64,000 bases of DNA from Holothuria scabra (GCA_037179385.1 CM074179.1:70761806-70825805), one strand, 5' to 3'; counted from the first letter of the stretch, positions 11,100 to 23,967 are shown. The notes: generated from the sequence alone by a model not told the origin. Translations and numbers: made by a program.

Positions 11100-13690
11100 T
11101 TATAACTCAAGCAAGATGGCTGAAAACGATGTGCAGTTGTGTCTGAAGGGTTAAAAAGTATCGCAGAAAAACTCCGATTCCTAAAGGATATATTTCTGGT
11201 AAGTTATATCAATAAATGTACGATACAACAGGATACAGTTACCGTGTCAAAGAGGAGAATTTTGGTCTCAAAAATGGTCATTTTTAGGCAGTTTCCGCAC
11301 CGATGCGGGCCTTAATTTTAGCACTGTTTGCTACAGGAAAGTCATATCTTCGCATTCCTGGTACCCACGAGCAGGCCTACGAAAGCCTACACATCGAAAA
11401 ATCCAAATTTCTTGGCCTGAAATTTTCGAAATTTCCGTTGTGTTGCCATGGCGTTGCAGTGACGTAATTTTCGCGCCATTTGAGTACCAATTTTTGCGGG
11501 AGATCGTAGCTTTTCGTTTGTGTGTGACAGTGTTATTACTAGTTCCACGAATTTTATCGAAGCTTACGAGTACGACTAAGGGCAAGGCTACGTACCGCAG
11601 TGTTACTTTACTTGTTTAGATTTGGAATCGGTACGATTGCTTTTTCTTTTGGGATCGATTGCTTCAAATATCCAGAGTTTTACCTGATCAAAGCCCTGGA
11701 ATTTCACATGGCTGCTCACATGGCATTTTCCCAAGGATAAAACTTTCACATACCGTAGTGTAGTGTTAGCTAGGCCCAGACCCAAGCAATAATTTACAGT
11801 AGCCTTGGCCTAAGCAATGTTACTCATGCAATATTAGCTAAGCCTAGGCCTAGGGATTTTTCCCTGTATTAAAATTAAGTTATTGGCACAGAAAGAGGCA
11901 TATTTTGTTTATGTTACAGATATGTAAAGTTAGTGACTTTTTCACTTCGTTTTAAAACCTGTTGTATGAGAGGGAAGATTTGAACAAACAATGTGTTTGC
12001 TGCATAGTTCTAGCCTTTGTTCAGCTTGCTATATCCCAGATTTTAGTTTATGTATTGTGAATAACCTAATTTTCTCCCCTTTCTTTTCCAGATGGTAGAA
12101 ATTGGCCTGGCTAGATCTGGAATAACTGGTTGAATGGAGGGTGATAGTCAGTTCCAAAGGGTATCAAGCTGTTTGCAGAGCTTTCTTATTCTGAAGCAAC
12201 CAAATCTGATGAAGTATTTAGTGCCATCAACTTCTCACAAAAGTGTCCACAGATTCAGTTGAAACTTGCATCTTTTATGATACAATGTTTAGTATTGTGA
12301 GATCTCATTTAAGATTTGATTTCATTAGCGGAGAAACTTGGTCCAATAACTGTATGTTACCGCCAACTGGACAACGTCACTTTCCAAAATTTTTGTATGG
12401 CTGAAAGAAATGTCCATTGACACACACCATGGAGCAAAACGGACACATCTATGCTGGATATTGACCCAACTTGGAACTATGCTCTTGGCTGTCCTCCTTT
12501 GAATAGGTGAACATTTTGCAGACCTGTACCGATCGTAATGACTCTAGGATTTAATGCAGAAACTCAGCATTTGAGGAGAAACTGTGTCTAGGAAAGTAAC
12601 TGGTTGATCATCATGATAGATTTTTGTGAGATGGGAGGTTAAAATTTGTATCTTTTCACAGTACTTTGGACTTGAAATGGATTTAAAGCAGGACATTTTC
12701 CAGTTGCAGTAAGTTGCATGTGTGTTTTATAGATTTTGGTACTACAAAAAATTTATTCTTTGTATTATATTTTTTACACTTCTACATCGTCACGTAGAGC
12801 ACTTAATGAGATGTGTGTCAGTTTCATGTGTGCCAGTTCTGTCATCAGTCAAGTGCGGAATAAAATGTTCTCTTACCTGTGATCACGACTCCAAGTTTCA
12901 TTTTGATGGATTGAATTTGTCAGCTCTTTTCGCAGTGTTTTCATTTCAAGATTATAGATGCAACCAAGACTTTGGAGTTTTCTGAAGTCAAGAATCATTC
13001 ATGTTGAAGGATGCAGCCAAATTACCAACTGTACAGGATGTGTTATAGACCCCTTCCCAGTACACTTAGATGTTTAAAATTGTCAAAAATACAGTATCTC
13101 TCCTTTTTTAATTTTTACTTCTGTCAAGCTCAAATAGGATTGCTACAATTTGTAGTACACTGTGATACTCTAGCACCCGATTTACCAATTAAAGTTAACA
13201 AGTTTTCTGATAAATTTGTCCCAAAAATTATTTGAGAAGTCGAAGAGTGGAGATGTACACTTTCTCTAGTTTTTATCCCTGCAAGTGTCCATCTGTTATG
13301 AAATGATACGGTAACATGAAAGTTTGTGAGGCAACAGTATTAAGTAGAGAATGACTTACTCTGGATCAGAAGCAGGTTTGTATGTCTCATTTATTACAAC
13401 TTACTAACATGATCATTTGTTTACAGATTCATTCTAACACTCCTATTTCACTTTTAAACTTTAACATTAAAGTTAAGGATAAAAATTCCCAATTTTAAAG
13501 GCAAAAGCTTACAATGTATTTAAATTTCCAAATAGGACGACAACTTGCTGGCCAAATCATTAGTATCAACTGTAACTCTTTCACAACCTTCATTTTCTTG
13601 TACATGTAAAGTAAAATTAACAAATGTTTGTCTTGATGTTCAAGTGTTGCCTGGCAGGCAGAAAAAAATAAAATCTGAAGAAATAAAATT
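11100..13690 (+). ncRNA. Possible spliced transcript of unknown type
   Basis: A strong donor TTTCTG/GTAAGT at 11198/11199 is followed by a strong polypyrimidine-tract acceptor (TTTCTTTTCCAG) ending at 12091. AATAAA signals occur at 13667-13672 and 13682-13687. In the first exon an ATG in good context (CAAGATGGCT, near 11115) opens only a 12-codon frame. Another frame is open across the junction (about 40 codons, containing SIAEKLRFLKDIFL) but then stops. The second exon has no long ORF. It could be a lncRNA, a 5' UTR with 3' UTR, or a decayed gene. No transcript evidence is available to me. Confidence 0.25.
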
Positions 13691-13708
13691 CATGTTAATC
13701 CCAGTCAC

Positions 13709-13852
13709 AGCCCTATAATTCGCCACCCTATATTCCGACAAATCCATTCCTTTCCAAGAGGGGCTGTGTTCCGACACCCCTATGTTCTCACAACTGTGAA
13801 CATAGATGAATATAGAGATTTTCAGAACATAGTAGTGTCGAAAAATTTAGGG
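13709..13852. mobile_element. MITE with CCCTA..TAGGG ends and CAGTCAC duplication
   Basis: CAGTCAC occurs immediately left (13702-13708) and right (13853-13859) of a 144-bp segment beginning AGCCCTATAATTCGCCAC and ending GTCGAAAAATTTAGGG. The ends are imperfect inverted repeats. The interior repeats short blocks such as TTCCGACA and CTATGTTC in both orientations, so the element is built of subrepeats. It has no coding capacity. Confidence 0.6.
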
Positions 13853-13859
13853 CAGTCAC

Positions 13860-14685
13860 CGTTCATCTTTACCATTTTCGCTGACGTGACCTGGCCTGCA
13901 TAAGTACATTACGTGCCCTTTTTTAGGTGTGCTTAGGGTGGGATACTCTAACTCTTTGACTCTCTCCGGCTTTGTGGATGCATGGGGGTATTCTTGCTCT
14001 AGGGGTTGAGGCCTGTGATATACACCTCCTATGCCCACAATCCTAGATGTTGTAACAAACTATAGCACAAAGGCAATGGGTAGTGGGGATTTAGGGTAAA
14101 AAACCAAGAAGAGAACCTTAAACCCAATCTGACACGACTTTAATATTTTCTTTGAGTCCTGGTTGTGGGAGTGGAGTTGGTTTTGAACTAGCCAATTATA
14201 TTCTTTTTATAGGATGTTCTTGCAAAGAGAATAACCAGTTTAGACAATCTTCTTGTACAATGTTATTGGCAGTGGCTTCAAAATGGATAGATGTTCAGGA
14301 TAGGTGTCCCTTTTAACCCAAACAAATTTATTCGTAGCGTTAGTCCTAATAAGATATTTTTTACTCCAGAAACTACTTTCGTGATGAAAGTGAGTTTTTT
14401 TACAGTAACGTAAGGTCCTATACACCTGCTTGTTTACTCCATGCTTTACTAGGCCTATTTGCGTAGTCAATTTGTCAGGCCAAGCACTTGGCTCTACCGA
14501 ATCGTTGCATTCAAATTTAGAGCAGGTACCCACACTGTAAAAGCTGTTTACAACTACTGTATGCACATTCGGTTTTGTGAAAAAACTTTTTTACGTTCCA
14601 TTAGAATTGTATTCGCTGATTATTTCAGCAAAAGTGTGCGATAGCGTGTAACGTTCGTAATGCATGCATGTGCATTTGACTAGTG
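13860..14685. other. Intergenic sequence, no gene seen
   Basis: Overlapping frames of 60-108 codons on both strands have no recognisable domain, signal or splice context. Confidence 0.3.
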
Positions 14686-14759
14686 GTCAGGGTCACCCTG
14701 ACGTCGGGTACTGCCTTTATAGAACGTCGATACCAACTCGACGAAAGGGTAACCCTGAC
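14686..14759. repeat. Small hairpin element
   Basis: A 74-bp segment starts GTCAGGGTCACCCT and ends AGGGTAACCCTGAC, giving terminal inverted repeats with one mismatch. The left arm is itself nearly palindromic. No clear target duplication is visible. Confidence 0.45.
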
Positions 14760-15173
14760 TAATATGATTTGTTTTCGTAAATGTGATTGGGACAGGTTCG
14801 CGTAAGGAATGCCTTCACAAAATCATTAACGTTAGCACTTTACAAATACAGATATGCCTAGTGTATAATCTGAAAGGTATGACTCGGTCCATACTCTGTT
14901 GCAAGCGTTACTTTATGGTAGCACTTTCATGGTTTTAGAATGAAATAATTTTGATAATTTGCGTGTTGTGTTCAATTCATTGTTGTGCTGCACATTGGGA
15001 AAACCCGTTGGTTGAGGGAATGTTTTTATTGAATGGGGCAGACACGTGACTCGTTGTTTACGGTCACTCCAAGCGTCCTTGAGTGCCTGCAGGGCATACC
15101 CTCCTGGAGTGTGGAGGTGTTAGATTTATTGCTTTGACCTTCAGAGTTTCATCATAGTTTCAGAAGGATTTCC

Positions 15174-15207
15174 AAGTTGGATTTCCTTCCGAGGTAGTAC
15201 TTCCATG
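15174..15207 (-). repeat. 34-bp inverted repeat, right arm
   Basis: Exact reverse complement of 10824-10857. See the partner entry. Confidence 0.8.
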
Positions 15208-15234
15208 TTCCTACTAAATACTGTAACAGTGTTC

Positions 15235-15520
15235 AATAGCTCCCTGTTCCATGCAGTTGAACAGTAGTACTAGAGGTAGCAGTGGAATGATACTCAATAA
15301 TGGTGTTCACCCTCAAGTTACCAATAACAAGTCTGTGTGCAGCACAGGAATATGGTGTGACCTGCTGACCCCAAAATGGTCAACTGTAGGCTCCCATTCC
15401 ATGCAGTCATATGTACAGTATACTCAATAATGGTGTTCCCCCTGTGAATAGTAGTATACTCTTCACTGCACTACGATTCAATGCAGCGCAGGAATGTGGT
15501 GTGACCTGCTGACCCTAGAG
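15235..15520. repeat. Two-copy tandem repeat, ~150-bp period
   Basis: The blocks TTCCATGCAGT, ACTCAATAATGGTGTTC and GGTGTGACCTGCTGACCC recur in the same order at about 15247-15372 and 15400-15515. Copies differ by small indels. No coding function is apparent. Confidence 0.6.
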
Positions 15521-17700
15521 TAATATTTTTAGCTGGCTTCAGTCTGAAGTACCTCTGGGGGACCACCAGCAATGAAATGAATCTGTGGTCGACCTATAAA
15601 ATTGTAATTTATGGGTTTTCTGCTCCTGGCTAAACACTGCTATAGGGTTCTAGCGTCATGTTAAATGGGGAGGGAGACCAATTAGTCGATTGAGTCGTAA
15701 CTGCCTTGATTAACTTACCCTTTCCTCTCTTTTACCAAATTTGGTACTAGAACTATTATAACTAAGGCCTAATCATAGCTGTGAAAACGAAAAAATACCC
15801 TGGTCACTTAATTTGTGATTCATTTTGATGGAAAATAATGCTACATTCTCTAAATGCCTTTTGTGTAAAGTATCCAGCTATGTCATTATTATTTCAACAG
15901 ACATTACGCAGTCTTTCGAATTCGACTATTGAGCTGTAGTGAATACCCCGACAGCCCGAGCAACGCGCAATGTTTAGCAATATTTATATACCCACAGAGA
16001 ATATGGAATTTATACACGGAACACCGTTTCCTCCATAATACATATCATTACTATACTGACAGTGTTGTACGGAGGAGAGAATATACACACATAGCGTATG
16101 CTAAAATGCACCACATTGCGTGTGGATATGCGATATGGTGGTTATACATATGCTTATACACTGTAGTCCTGCCTCGGCGGCTGTAATAATGGGAACAGGG
16201 AATCACAACCGAGGCGACAAGGAAATGTTTGGTTAACTGGCGTGGGTGGCATGTCGAATGCAAGTAGACACACGACATTAATGGAAAGAAGTAATGGAGA
16301 AACGTTATTGGCAATAGTAATGAAATCTCAAGTTTGGATTCGGGGAAACACCCTTGACGTAGTAATTAAATAATGTCACCGGATTCAAAGCTTTGGGTAC
16401 AGGGAGGGCTGAAAGCAAAGTCACTTTTAAACGTCACTTTAATCATTTTTACAAAAGGAAAGAAAGACAAGCTGCTTAAATTGAATAAGGGATTCTAGCC
16501 AATATTACCCAAGAAAAAGGCTGCCGCTAATATCTTTAATTGAACTGCAACATTTAATCCCTTTTGCAACCAACCTTGCTCTACTGAGCAAACAGTCTTT
16601 GAAGGGGTCTAAAGATACCTGAACAGGAAGTTCTGTGATAGATTCCGAATGGAGAGTGCCCAATTGAACTTTATAGCTGAACTCGCTGTTACTAGTAGTC
16701 GTTTGTACCGTCATGATCTCCATTGGTTCCCTTGAAGTTAAAATAAAGGTTTGAAATAGACGAGCTCGCAGTTCTTTCTTTTTTTTTTTTTTTTGTGGGG
16801 GGGGGGGGGGGTATGCACATGAGCACATGGTCCGGATTGTAGGGGTCAACAAACCAACCCCGCATGAAATTACAACACGAAATTTGACCTTACATAAAAA
16901 AAATGGTGAAGTCTATCATCTTTCTTTATCCATTCGTAACATAAGGATAGATTCCTCGAGAGAACCTTAAGTTTGTTTTGTGCAGAACATTGTCTTAAAT
17001 ATCCTTTATACAAATTTGCATTAGTCTGCCGTAATTTAGAGCTGAAACCCATATTTTCGTGAGGGTTGGCGACACTTTAAGCAGTGAAAGCTAAATAGTT
17101 TTACTGCTAATAGTGTTGCATACACGTACTGCAAGAAAACACTAGGAACGATGTACACTTTTGTGTTGATCTCGGTTTGTTTATCCTATGCCTTTACCCA
17201 CAATTACATGCGTCAACGCATGTACCGAACTCGTCTATATTCGCTACATGGAAATCCCTGATGTCGCAACGATCATTGAAAACGCGTTCCACGTATTTCA
17301 ACATTTAGATAGCGAGGCACTATAACAAGAAGTATGTTCTGAATCTGTCCGCTTGGAAATTCACGGTGTAATGGTTTATACGGAAATGTTGAAGTGCCAT
17401 GACTCAAAGTTTTTCGGAAAATCAATCCTTGAGTTGTTGAAGTAACATGTAAGGCGAGGGTTCATTGGCTAACGTTATATTGGGTAGAAAAGGATTTGCA
17501 GGAAACACAGGGGAGGGGTCCAAAATCAATCCACAAGATTGACAGAGGGGTTGCGTTGGAACAGGACGGGACATCTTATCATTAAAAACAATATCGTTCT
17601 TTGAAAGTCCTGACCGTCTTTGCGGGGGGGGGGGGGTCGATTTAATTTTCAAATTAGGGGACAGCCGTCCTAATTTTTCTCCTGTCCTGGAATGGTTTCC
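15521..17700. other. Intergenic sequence, no gene seen
   Basis: Contains a poly(T)/poly(G) junction at about 16779-16811 and a poly(G) run near 17624-17636. ORFs that run across these tracts are low-complexity artefacts. No repeat with defined ends was found. Confidence 0.3.
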
Positions 17701-17705
17701 ACCGC

Positions 17706-18299
17706 GGCGTAGCTACACATTTTTGAAAATATGGAGCTTGTAATGCAGAAAAGTTTGGATTCTGAGTTTCCCATAAGGAAATTTGAAACGTTGGGGGATT
17801 AATGAAGAATTTCTATATCCTGTTGGCAAATCTGAGATTTAGCGGCGACCAAAGATCGTTGTTGCTACATAATGTTATCCAACTCCTACCGAATGAGGCT
17901 CTCCGACGAAATTTTTTGAGTCAAGAGCTTATATTGGAGGAAATTTGGATTTTTATGAAAGAAAATATTTAAAAAAAGCACTGTAGTTACCGTTGTCACT
18001 TGATGATCTGGTGTCCCATGTATCAAATTTCCAACTTTGTCACCTCCAGAGCTCGAAAAAGTTTACCAAATTGAAGGTATGAGCGAGCACCTCTTCTACG
18101 GAATTGCAATTTGCGGTGCGCAAGGCGTGAGGAAAATTTTGCTTTTTTGAAACAACTACTGACGAATATGGAGCTCTTATTGGAGAGAATTTGGAATTTC
18201 TGAAATCCATGAGTTGTCAAAAATACAGGCTGGTTTCACAAATGGCAAATTGTCGAATTTTTCATTTCTTCAGTGCCGCCTGCCCCCTGTAGCTACGCC
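17706..18299. mobile_element. Dispersed element with GGCGTAGCTAC ends, copy 1
   Basis: The left end GGCGTAGCTAC and the right end GTAGCTACGCC form an 11-bp perfect terminal inverted repeat. The interior shares ordered blocks (GTAATGCAGAAAA, AAATCTGAGATT, GCGACYAA, TGTTGCTRCATAATGTTATC, ATGAGCGAGCAC, AATTTGCGG) with 36223-36865 and, partly, 37180-37900. No ORF is conserved. Confidence 0.6.
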
Positions 18300-18860
18300 A
18301 GGGGGTGTCTGAGAAAAGGGTGCTGGTCTCCACGAAAGATTACAAATTTCATAAAAACAGAGTAGGGGACGATTTTTTCTTCTTCTTCAAGTTCCCAAAT
18401 GTTGAGCTCTTTCATAACCACACCTGCTGCCCTATATACTCGAACAATCGACATAATCATAGAGACAGATAAATAAATTAATGTATGTTTGATATGCAAG
18501 TGAAAAAAGAACATCAATGAGACTGCAAGCGCGCGGAATGCGCAAACATGTTGGGGATTTGCAAAGCATACACGTGTTATTGTAGATAGAAATCGATTGT
18601 AATCTGTAAAGCACATTTTTTCATAACCTACATGTAAAGTATTTTTGGTAGTACATAACTTTTAAGTTTCAGGTCACAAAAAGTGGAAGGGGGGGGGGGT
18701 AGCATACTTACTTAAGCCCCTTCCGTAACTGTCTCATACTCATTCCTATCCAAATACGATCCCCAATTGATGATTCATGTGGGCTACTAACAACATTCCA
18801 GTTTGGGTTAGAGTTGGCTTTTTTAAGTCGGGCCGGCTATAAGGCCAGTTGTACAGTTGA

Positions 18861-18974
18861 GAGGAGGAGGGAGGAGGGAGGAGGGAGGAGGGAGGAGGGA
18901 GGAGGGAGGAGGGAGGAGGGAGGAGGGAGGAGGGAGGAGGGAGGAGGGAGGAGGGAGGAGGGAGGAGGGAGGAG
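18861..18974 (+). repeat. Microsatellite (GGAGGGA)n
   Basis: About 16 copies of a 7-bp purine unit, G-rich on the plus strand, followed directly by a poly(A) run. The overlapping ORFs in all frames are products of the repeat. The G-runs could in principle form G-quadruplexes. Confidence 0.95.
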
Positions 18975-19190
18975 AAAAAAAAAAGACCAAACAAATAAAC
19001 ATGAAATAAAGCAAGATTTGTTACCATGTGAAAATGACTTTAAGTAATAAACTTCGAATGTTGCTTGGATAAAGTAAGTCTGCAAAGAAATTTATTTGGA
19101 TCATTATTGTAAGCTCTTCATTCAATTGAGATGTTTTGGTGTGGAGATATCTGTAACTGAAGTTAAATCTTTTTTACCAGTAGGCAACCC

Positions 19191-19377
19191 ACACTCTAAA
19201 AACAGTTGGTTAAAAAGCGTTTGGGCAAAATCCAAAGTGCTCAAAAAGAGCCAGTGGTTGTCGAACAAATTGCTAAGTATTCCATCCATATTTGTGGGAT
19301 AAAGGGTTTGGTTAAATCGAAGGGTTGGTAAAAGATATAAGGCAAGTTTTAAAATGTACAACATTTGGGTAGAGTGT
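19191..19377. mobile_element. Candidate MITE with ACACTCTA ends
   Basis: The segment starts ACACTCTAAAAACAGTTGG and ends GGGTAGAGTGT, so the first eight bases are inverted at the end. The interior has repeated GGTTRGTAAA-like and TTGGG motifs. I could not find a target duplication. Confidence 0.35.
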
Positions 19378-19389
19378 AATTGACCAATC

Positions 19390-19485
19390 AGTTAGTTAGT
19401 TAGATTGAGTTTTACGGCCCGGTTTCTAACCTATTGGTTCTAGTCGAGCCGGCCAAGGCCTTTTTCCCAGTTGTGACTCACTGGC
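19390..19485 (-). repeat. SINE-like dispersed repeat, copy 2
   Basis: Reverse-oriented copy of the family seen at 8423-8520 and 21580-21660, with the TTAGTTAGTTAG tail on the left, then the GGCCCGGTTTCTAACC block and the GACTCACTGG end. Confidence 0.6.
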
Positions 19486-19499
19486 CAATCGGATGGTTA

Positions 19500-21575
19500 G
19501 TGAAAGGTCAGTTCAGTTACAGATAATTGTTTTAATAAAAGTGGTTAATTGAGATTTGATGGCTGAATAAGGTCATTTAGGTTTAGTAAATCAAAAGCTA
19601 GCGGTAGAACTGTAGAATAGAGGTTAAAATCTGGACGAATGACTTAAAGATTAAAAATCAATTGTCGTTTGGAAAAAAATCGCTACAACGTAATCAAAGG
19701 AAGAAGAAATATACTAGGATTATTACTTCAAACTACACACTTCACTGTTTATTAACCAAGCACATTGTGACTGGTGCCCCCGACTGGTTTTTCCGGGGGG
19801 GGGGGGTCGGTGTAAGTTCTAGCGTCATTCGTTCAATTTCGGTCTGGCCCAAATCATATAACTGTACATTTTATTACATGGACAGTCAAACAAGCACCCA
19901 ACAGTACAGACATTGATCAAATGGGTTGGGTACTAAATTTTAACCATGATTTGTTGGGCAAAATTAGTTGGGAGAAATGGTTGGGCAATTTTTTTTGCCC
20001 AACTAATGAGTAAAGCTCTTAACCAACTTAGTTGGGAAGCTTTTATCCAATTCCGGTCGGATGGCATACAGAACAAACGGTTGGGTAATTTTTTTCCCAC
20101 GCTAGGTTATCGGGTTTTTTTTTTGTCTGTATAGGAAGGTTGTAATGTGACGTTATGGCTTCACATTAATCGTTGTGTTCCTTTTTTTCTTCCTATTGTT
20201 TTGAACTTGATTTGAATAGGGTTGTGGTCTTGCCTTTGAAGCATAAAATTTAAACATTTGACTACAGATAATGCATTTAGCATGAATGGTGGCAATATTT
20301 GGATGTTTCTATGAAATTAGAACAGAATTATAACGAAAAAAATTTGCAATAAATCAGATCTTTACTCGAATGAATGTATGCGGAGGTGGGGGTTAGAAGC
20401 ATGAATGTGGGGGTGGCGATGCCCCTCTGGTCAAAATTGATCTGTCCAAAACTCTAAAGTCAATGGGTATGTTACAAATATTAGCCTTCTCCCATAGGGT
20501 TGACGCACATGAATGAGAAACCTGCTCCTTACAAGCTTATACTTTTGCTGGGTAATGTTCCAACTTAAGTTGCTCTCATCACATGGAGTTTCGAACATGA
20601 CAAATGAGCAAAGAAACATTTAATGCGTTGAATACGTTCACTTGTTGATAAACTGTATCAATTATAACAAACAAAAACTGGAGGAAACAAAGTTAGAACT
20701 AAATGGTAGACGCAGAGACCATAAGAAATTTATCAAATATGAAGACCTCAGCTTCCAAGAAAAGCATACACTTTGAAACGAATAAAAAGATTAAGCGGAT
20801 TGAGAGGAAGTTAATTGACCTTACAGGAACTAATAAATTGGACACATTTAAACCAGATTAGATTAATTGAAAACAAGTTATGTGGAGGATAGAAAGTAGC
20901 AGCGGTATGGGAATATCCATAGGGTTGGAGACGTATTTTCTCCATTTCGATGTTATTAAGAAAATGACCATACGCACCTCAATTTCTAGACATTTTAAGC
21001 AATTGAAAAATATTTTATCCACTTTTAACCAACTGTTGTCTCGAATTTGTCCAGACCAATATTAGGCAAAAATAGCCCAAAACTAGTTGGGCACTACATT
21101 TAGCTCATGCTTGGATAAAAAATTTGATCAAAATGAAAAACCACAAAAATGTTTTATCATCACTTTCATCGATTTCCACAAAGTACCTTTAATTGGCCAA
21201 ATTTAGTTCTTATAGTCGCATAAACACACTATTTTAGTGGGTATTTTTTGCCTGCCACATATTTAATCACAGACGGCGGATGGGGTGCGTGTGCAGTCGA
21301 ATTTTCTTTTTTGAAGCACAAGGACTACTCAGTTTCTTGCAAAGAACCGAATTCTGACACGAAAGGAATATGGGAAAATTTCAGAATACGAAGAGAAAAA
21401 AATAAGACCATGGAAGAAATTAATAGAAAACCCCAATCATATCTTACTTTAAACGCTTTTCACCTTTTGTTAGCCTTATTGAAATCACAGTCGACGCAAT
21501 ACACATATACATACCACTTACAGGCCAGTGGGCCACTACTGTAAAAAAAAAAAAACAAAAAAAAACACACACTAC
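19500..21575. other. Intergenic sequence with TTGGGC-type short repeats
   Basis: Between about 19920 and 20110 TTGGGC/TTGGGTA/GTTGGGA motifs recur and include an inverted pair (TTGGGCAA against TTGCCCAA). A related GTTGGGC is at 21088. No gene is recognised; small ORFs are unsupported. Confidence 0.3.
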
Positions 21576-21579
21576 TGCA

Positions 21580-21660
21580 AAAAGAAAAAGGCCGTGAAGT
21601 GCTCGACTTGAACCAATAGGTTGGAAACTAGGCCGTAAAACTCCATCTAACTTACTTACT
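21580..21660 (+). repeat. SINE-like dispersed repeat, copy 3 (5' truncated)
   Basis: Shares CTCGACTTGAACCAATAGG, AACTAGGCCGTAAAACTCC and the ATCTAACTTACTTACT tail with the copies at 8423-8520 and 19390-19485. It is preceded by an A-rich stretch. Confidence 0.55.
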
Positions 21661-23200
21661 AAAGGATATATTGACCTTTTATGTTAACGTTTTGAACACA
21701 AGCTAAGTGATGGGTTAAATCTTAAGTTGAAGTCATCAAGTTATCGTGCTGAAATGAATTACTGAATATCATGAAATGGTGACAGAGTTGAATGAACTCG
21801 AAGTGTCTTGCTCTTTCGCGAAGGCTTAAGCATGACTCCATTCCCAATGTCATGATCTTAGCATGTAGTTAAAGTTATAAACTTTTTTTACATAGCATAA
21901 ATTTTGATCCAAGCTTGGGCAAACGGCAAATTATGCACTTTGTCGCGCTAATGTCTGTGTATTTTGCAATTAGCTTACCTTTTATTGGAGGGAACGATTT
22001 ATGACAATCAAAAATAACAACTGCGAAGATTGTCCTTACAATCCTGGAAATTTTTTTCTTGTCATCTTATTTGTGTTGATGTTTAGCGTTTTCTGAACCC
22101 TTCTGTAAACTAATAGCTTTGTTCAGCTTGGATAGTCTTCTGAGCAGGAGTACATTTTTCGGACAGACAACCCCCACTTACCCCCAAAAGAACTGTTCGT
22201 CTGCGTATATGCATTAAGTGATTCTCGTTTTGTATTTTTAATTGCCATTTAAAGTGAGCCACGTACTGTACTTCAGTGTACAACGTTATGGCATGCATAT
22301 GTTCATAACGGTTATCCAATTTTGCGTAACTATGAGAAACCTCAAAATTTTGGCTGGAAAACTGCCCAAAAATTTAATAAAAAAAAGTGCCTATATTTTG
22401 TCGAATCCAATTGATTGCCTTTTTTTACAAAGCTTTTTGTTGGCAATATACTAAAAGCCAAACATCGGCTCTGAAAACAATTGTAAAAATAGCATTATTT
22501 AACGCTTTAGGAGATTAACCTAATAAAGTTTTAGAAGCTGAAGTAATTAGCATTTTTTTTCGTTGAGAGAAGACAAGACTAATAACTTCTCAAAATTTTA
22601 TGTTTCTTTGAATTGAAAATGATGTTTATGTTGTCGGAGAAAATAATATTTTCTTTATTTCCTTTGCACTAAAGAATCTGTTGTGATCGTCGATTTAATT
22701 AATTTATGATTAGCTGTCAAATTATGGTTAAGTCAGTGTGCTTCTCTTTAATTTTCTTTCCTACACCAAGCATCTTTGATCTGCTGGGATGTAAACCACA
22801 GTAGGCAACGCTAGCATCCTAACTTTTTTACTTGTTTTCCTAATCTAGACAGTTGTTGCTAGGTAATAGTCCCAAACCTCCCCACTTGAACCACAAACCT
22901 TTCTACCCTATACAGAGGCCAAACTAGGGATTTGGTCCAGTAGGAGCAAGAATGGCCAGCAGGGCGCTTTAAAGCAGGACGTTGAAAACATTATAAAAAA
23001 TTCCTGTAAATTTTTCAGTATCACCCAGTGTACCGGACTAACGGTACGTTCAAAACTAATTTTTGCAGTCCCACGGAAGCTGATGTAAGGTGAACAGCAA
23101 TAGATTAAATTTACCGTATTTGTTACAGTTGCAGAGACTGGACCCAGTGAAAGTTTAAGTTCATTCAGTCATAGTCTTTATTAGCAAGTGCAATCCGCGA
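21661..23200. other. Intergenic sequence, no gene seen
   Basis: AT-rich stretch without repeat structure or coding evidence that I can identify. Confidence 0.3.
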
Positions 23201-23204
23201 AAAC

Positions 23205-23325
23205 AAGCTTTAAACTGCTTCCACTGGGGGACAGCACTTGACCAACCTCCTGTCCCTCAAACGATTTACATTATGCCCTGTGATGCATGGCTTCATTCTA
23301 GACTGTATGAAAAGAACAGATACCC
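23205..23325. repeat. Dispersed repeat, GACCAACCTC family copy 2
   Basis: Contains CTTTAAACTGCTTCC, ACTTGACCAACCTC, a CCTCAAACGATTTA block and CATTCTAGACTGTATGAAAA. It matches 2692-2780 in its second half and 23968-24050 in its first half. Confidence 0.55.
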
Positions 23326-23967
23326 GGGACGATAAGAAGTACTTTCCCCTTATTTTAAGCCTAGTAATGCGGAGTCGATACAGCCGTAAATATATTTTAA
23401 ACATCAAGCATCCCGGCTCTATGAAGAGAATTACTGCATTGTAACTTGGAATGCAATCAAAATAATCAGTGCTTGAGATAAAAAATGAAAATTGCAGTAC
23501 AATATAATGCAAAGGAATTACGTAATCAATTAAACCTTCGATAATTAGCTATTCCACCTAAAAGAAAGTGAATATTCATGAACAGTCAACCAAGTCTTCG
23601 AAATAAACGAATCAGGCTTGTGGTTTAAATATAAGCTGGCAGAACTTATGGAAAACTCAGGAGAAGTAAAAAGAAGAGAGACAGAGAGACTCAACTAAGG
23701 CTACTTCGTTGTGCATGAAAATGTTCGCAATAGGTTGTGCAGATTAATAGCTGCACTTACATTTAAGTAACAAGAGTGATTCTAACAGTACGAAAATGTG
23801 CACTTGTACCTATGGGATAGGTGTAAAGGCGAAAGATGTACACGTTTTACCCTGGTTAAGTTCTGTAACATGATTGAAACAATCAACATGAAATAGATCT
23901 ACATGCTGTTGGTCAATGTAAACTTTTTCCAAAGTCCTCCCAACCCTCTGGCAAAGGACCGTTCGGC

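Noticed and set aside
18746..19085. Several overlapping proline/serine- and arginine/glutamate-rich ORFs
   Set aside because: They are translations of the (GGAGGGA)n microsatellite in different frames.
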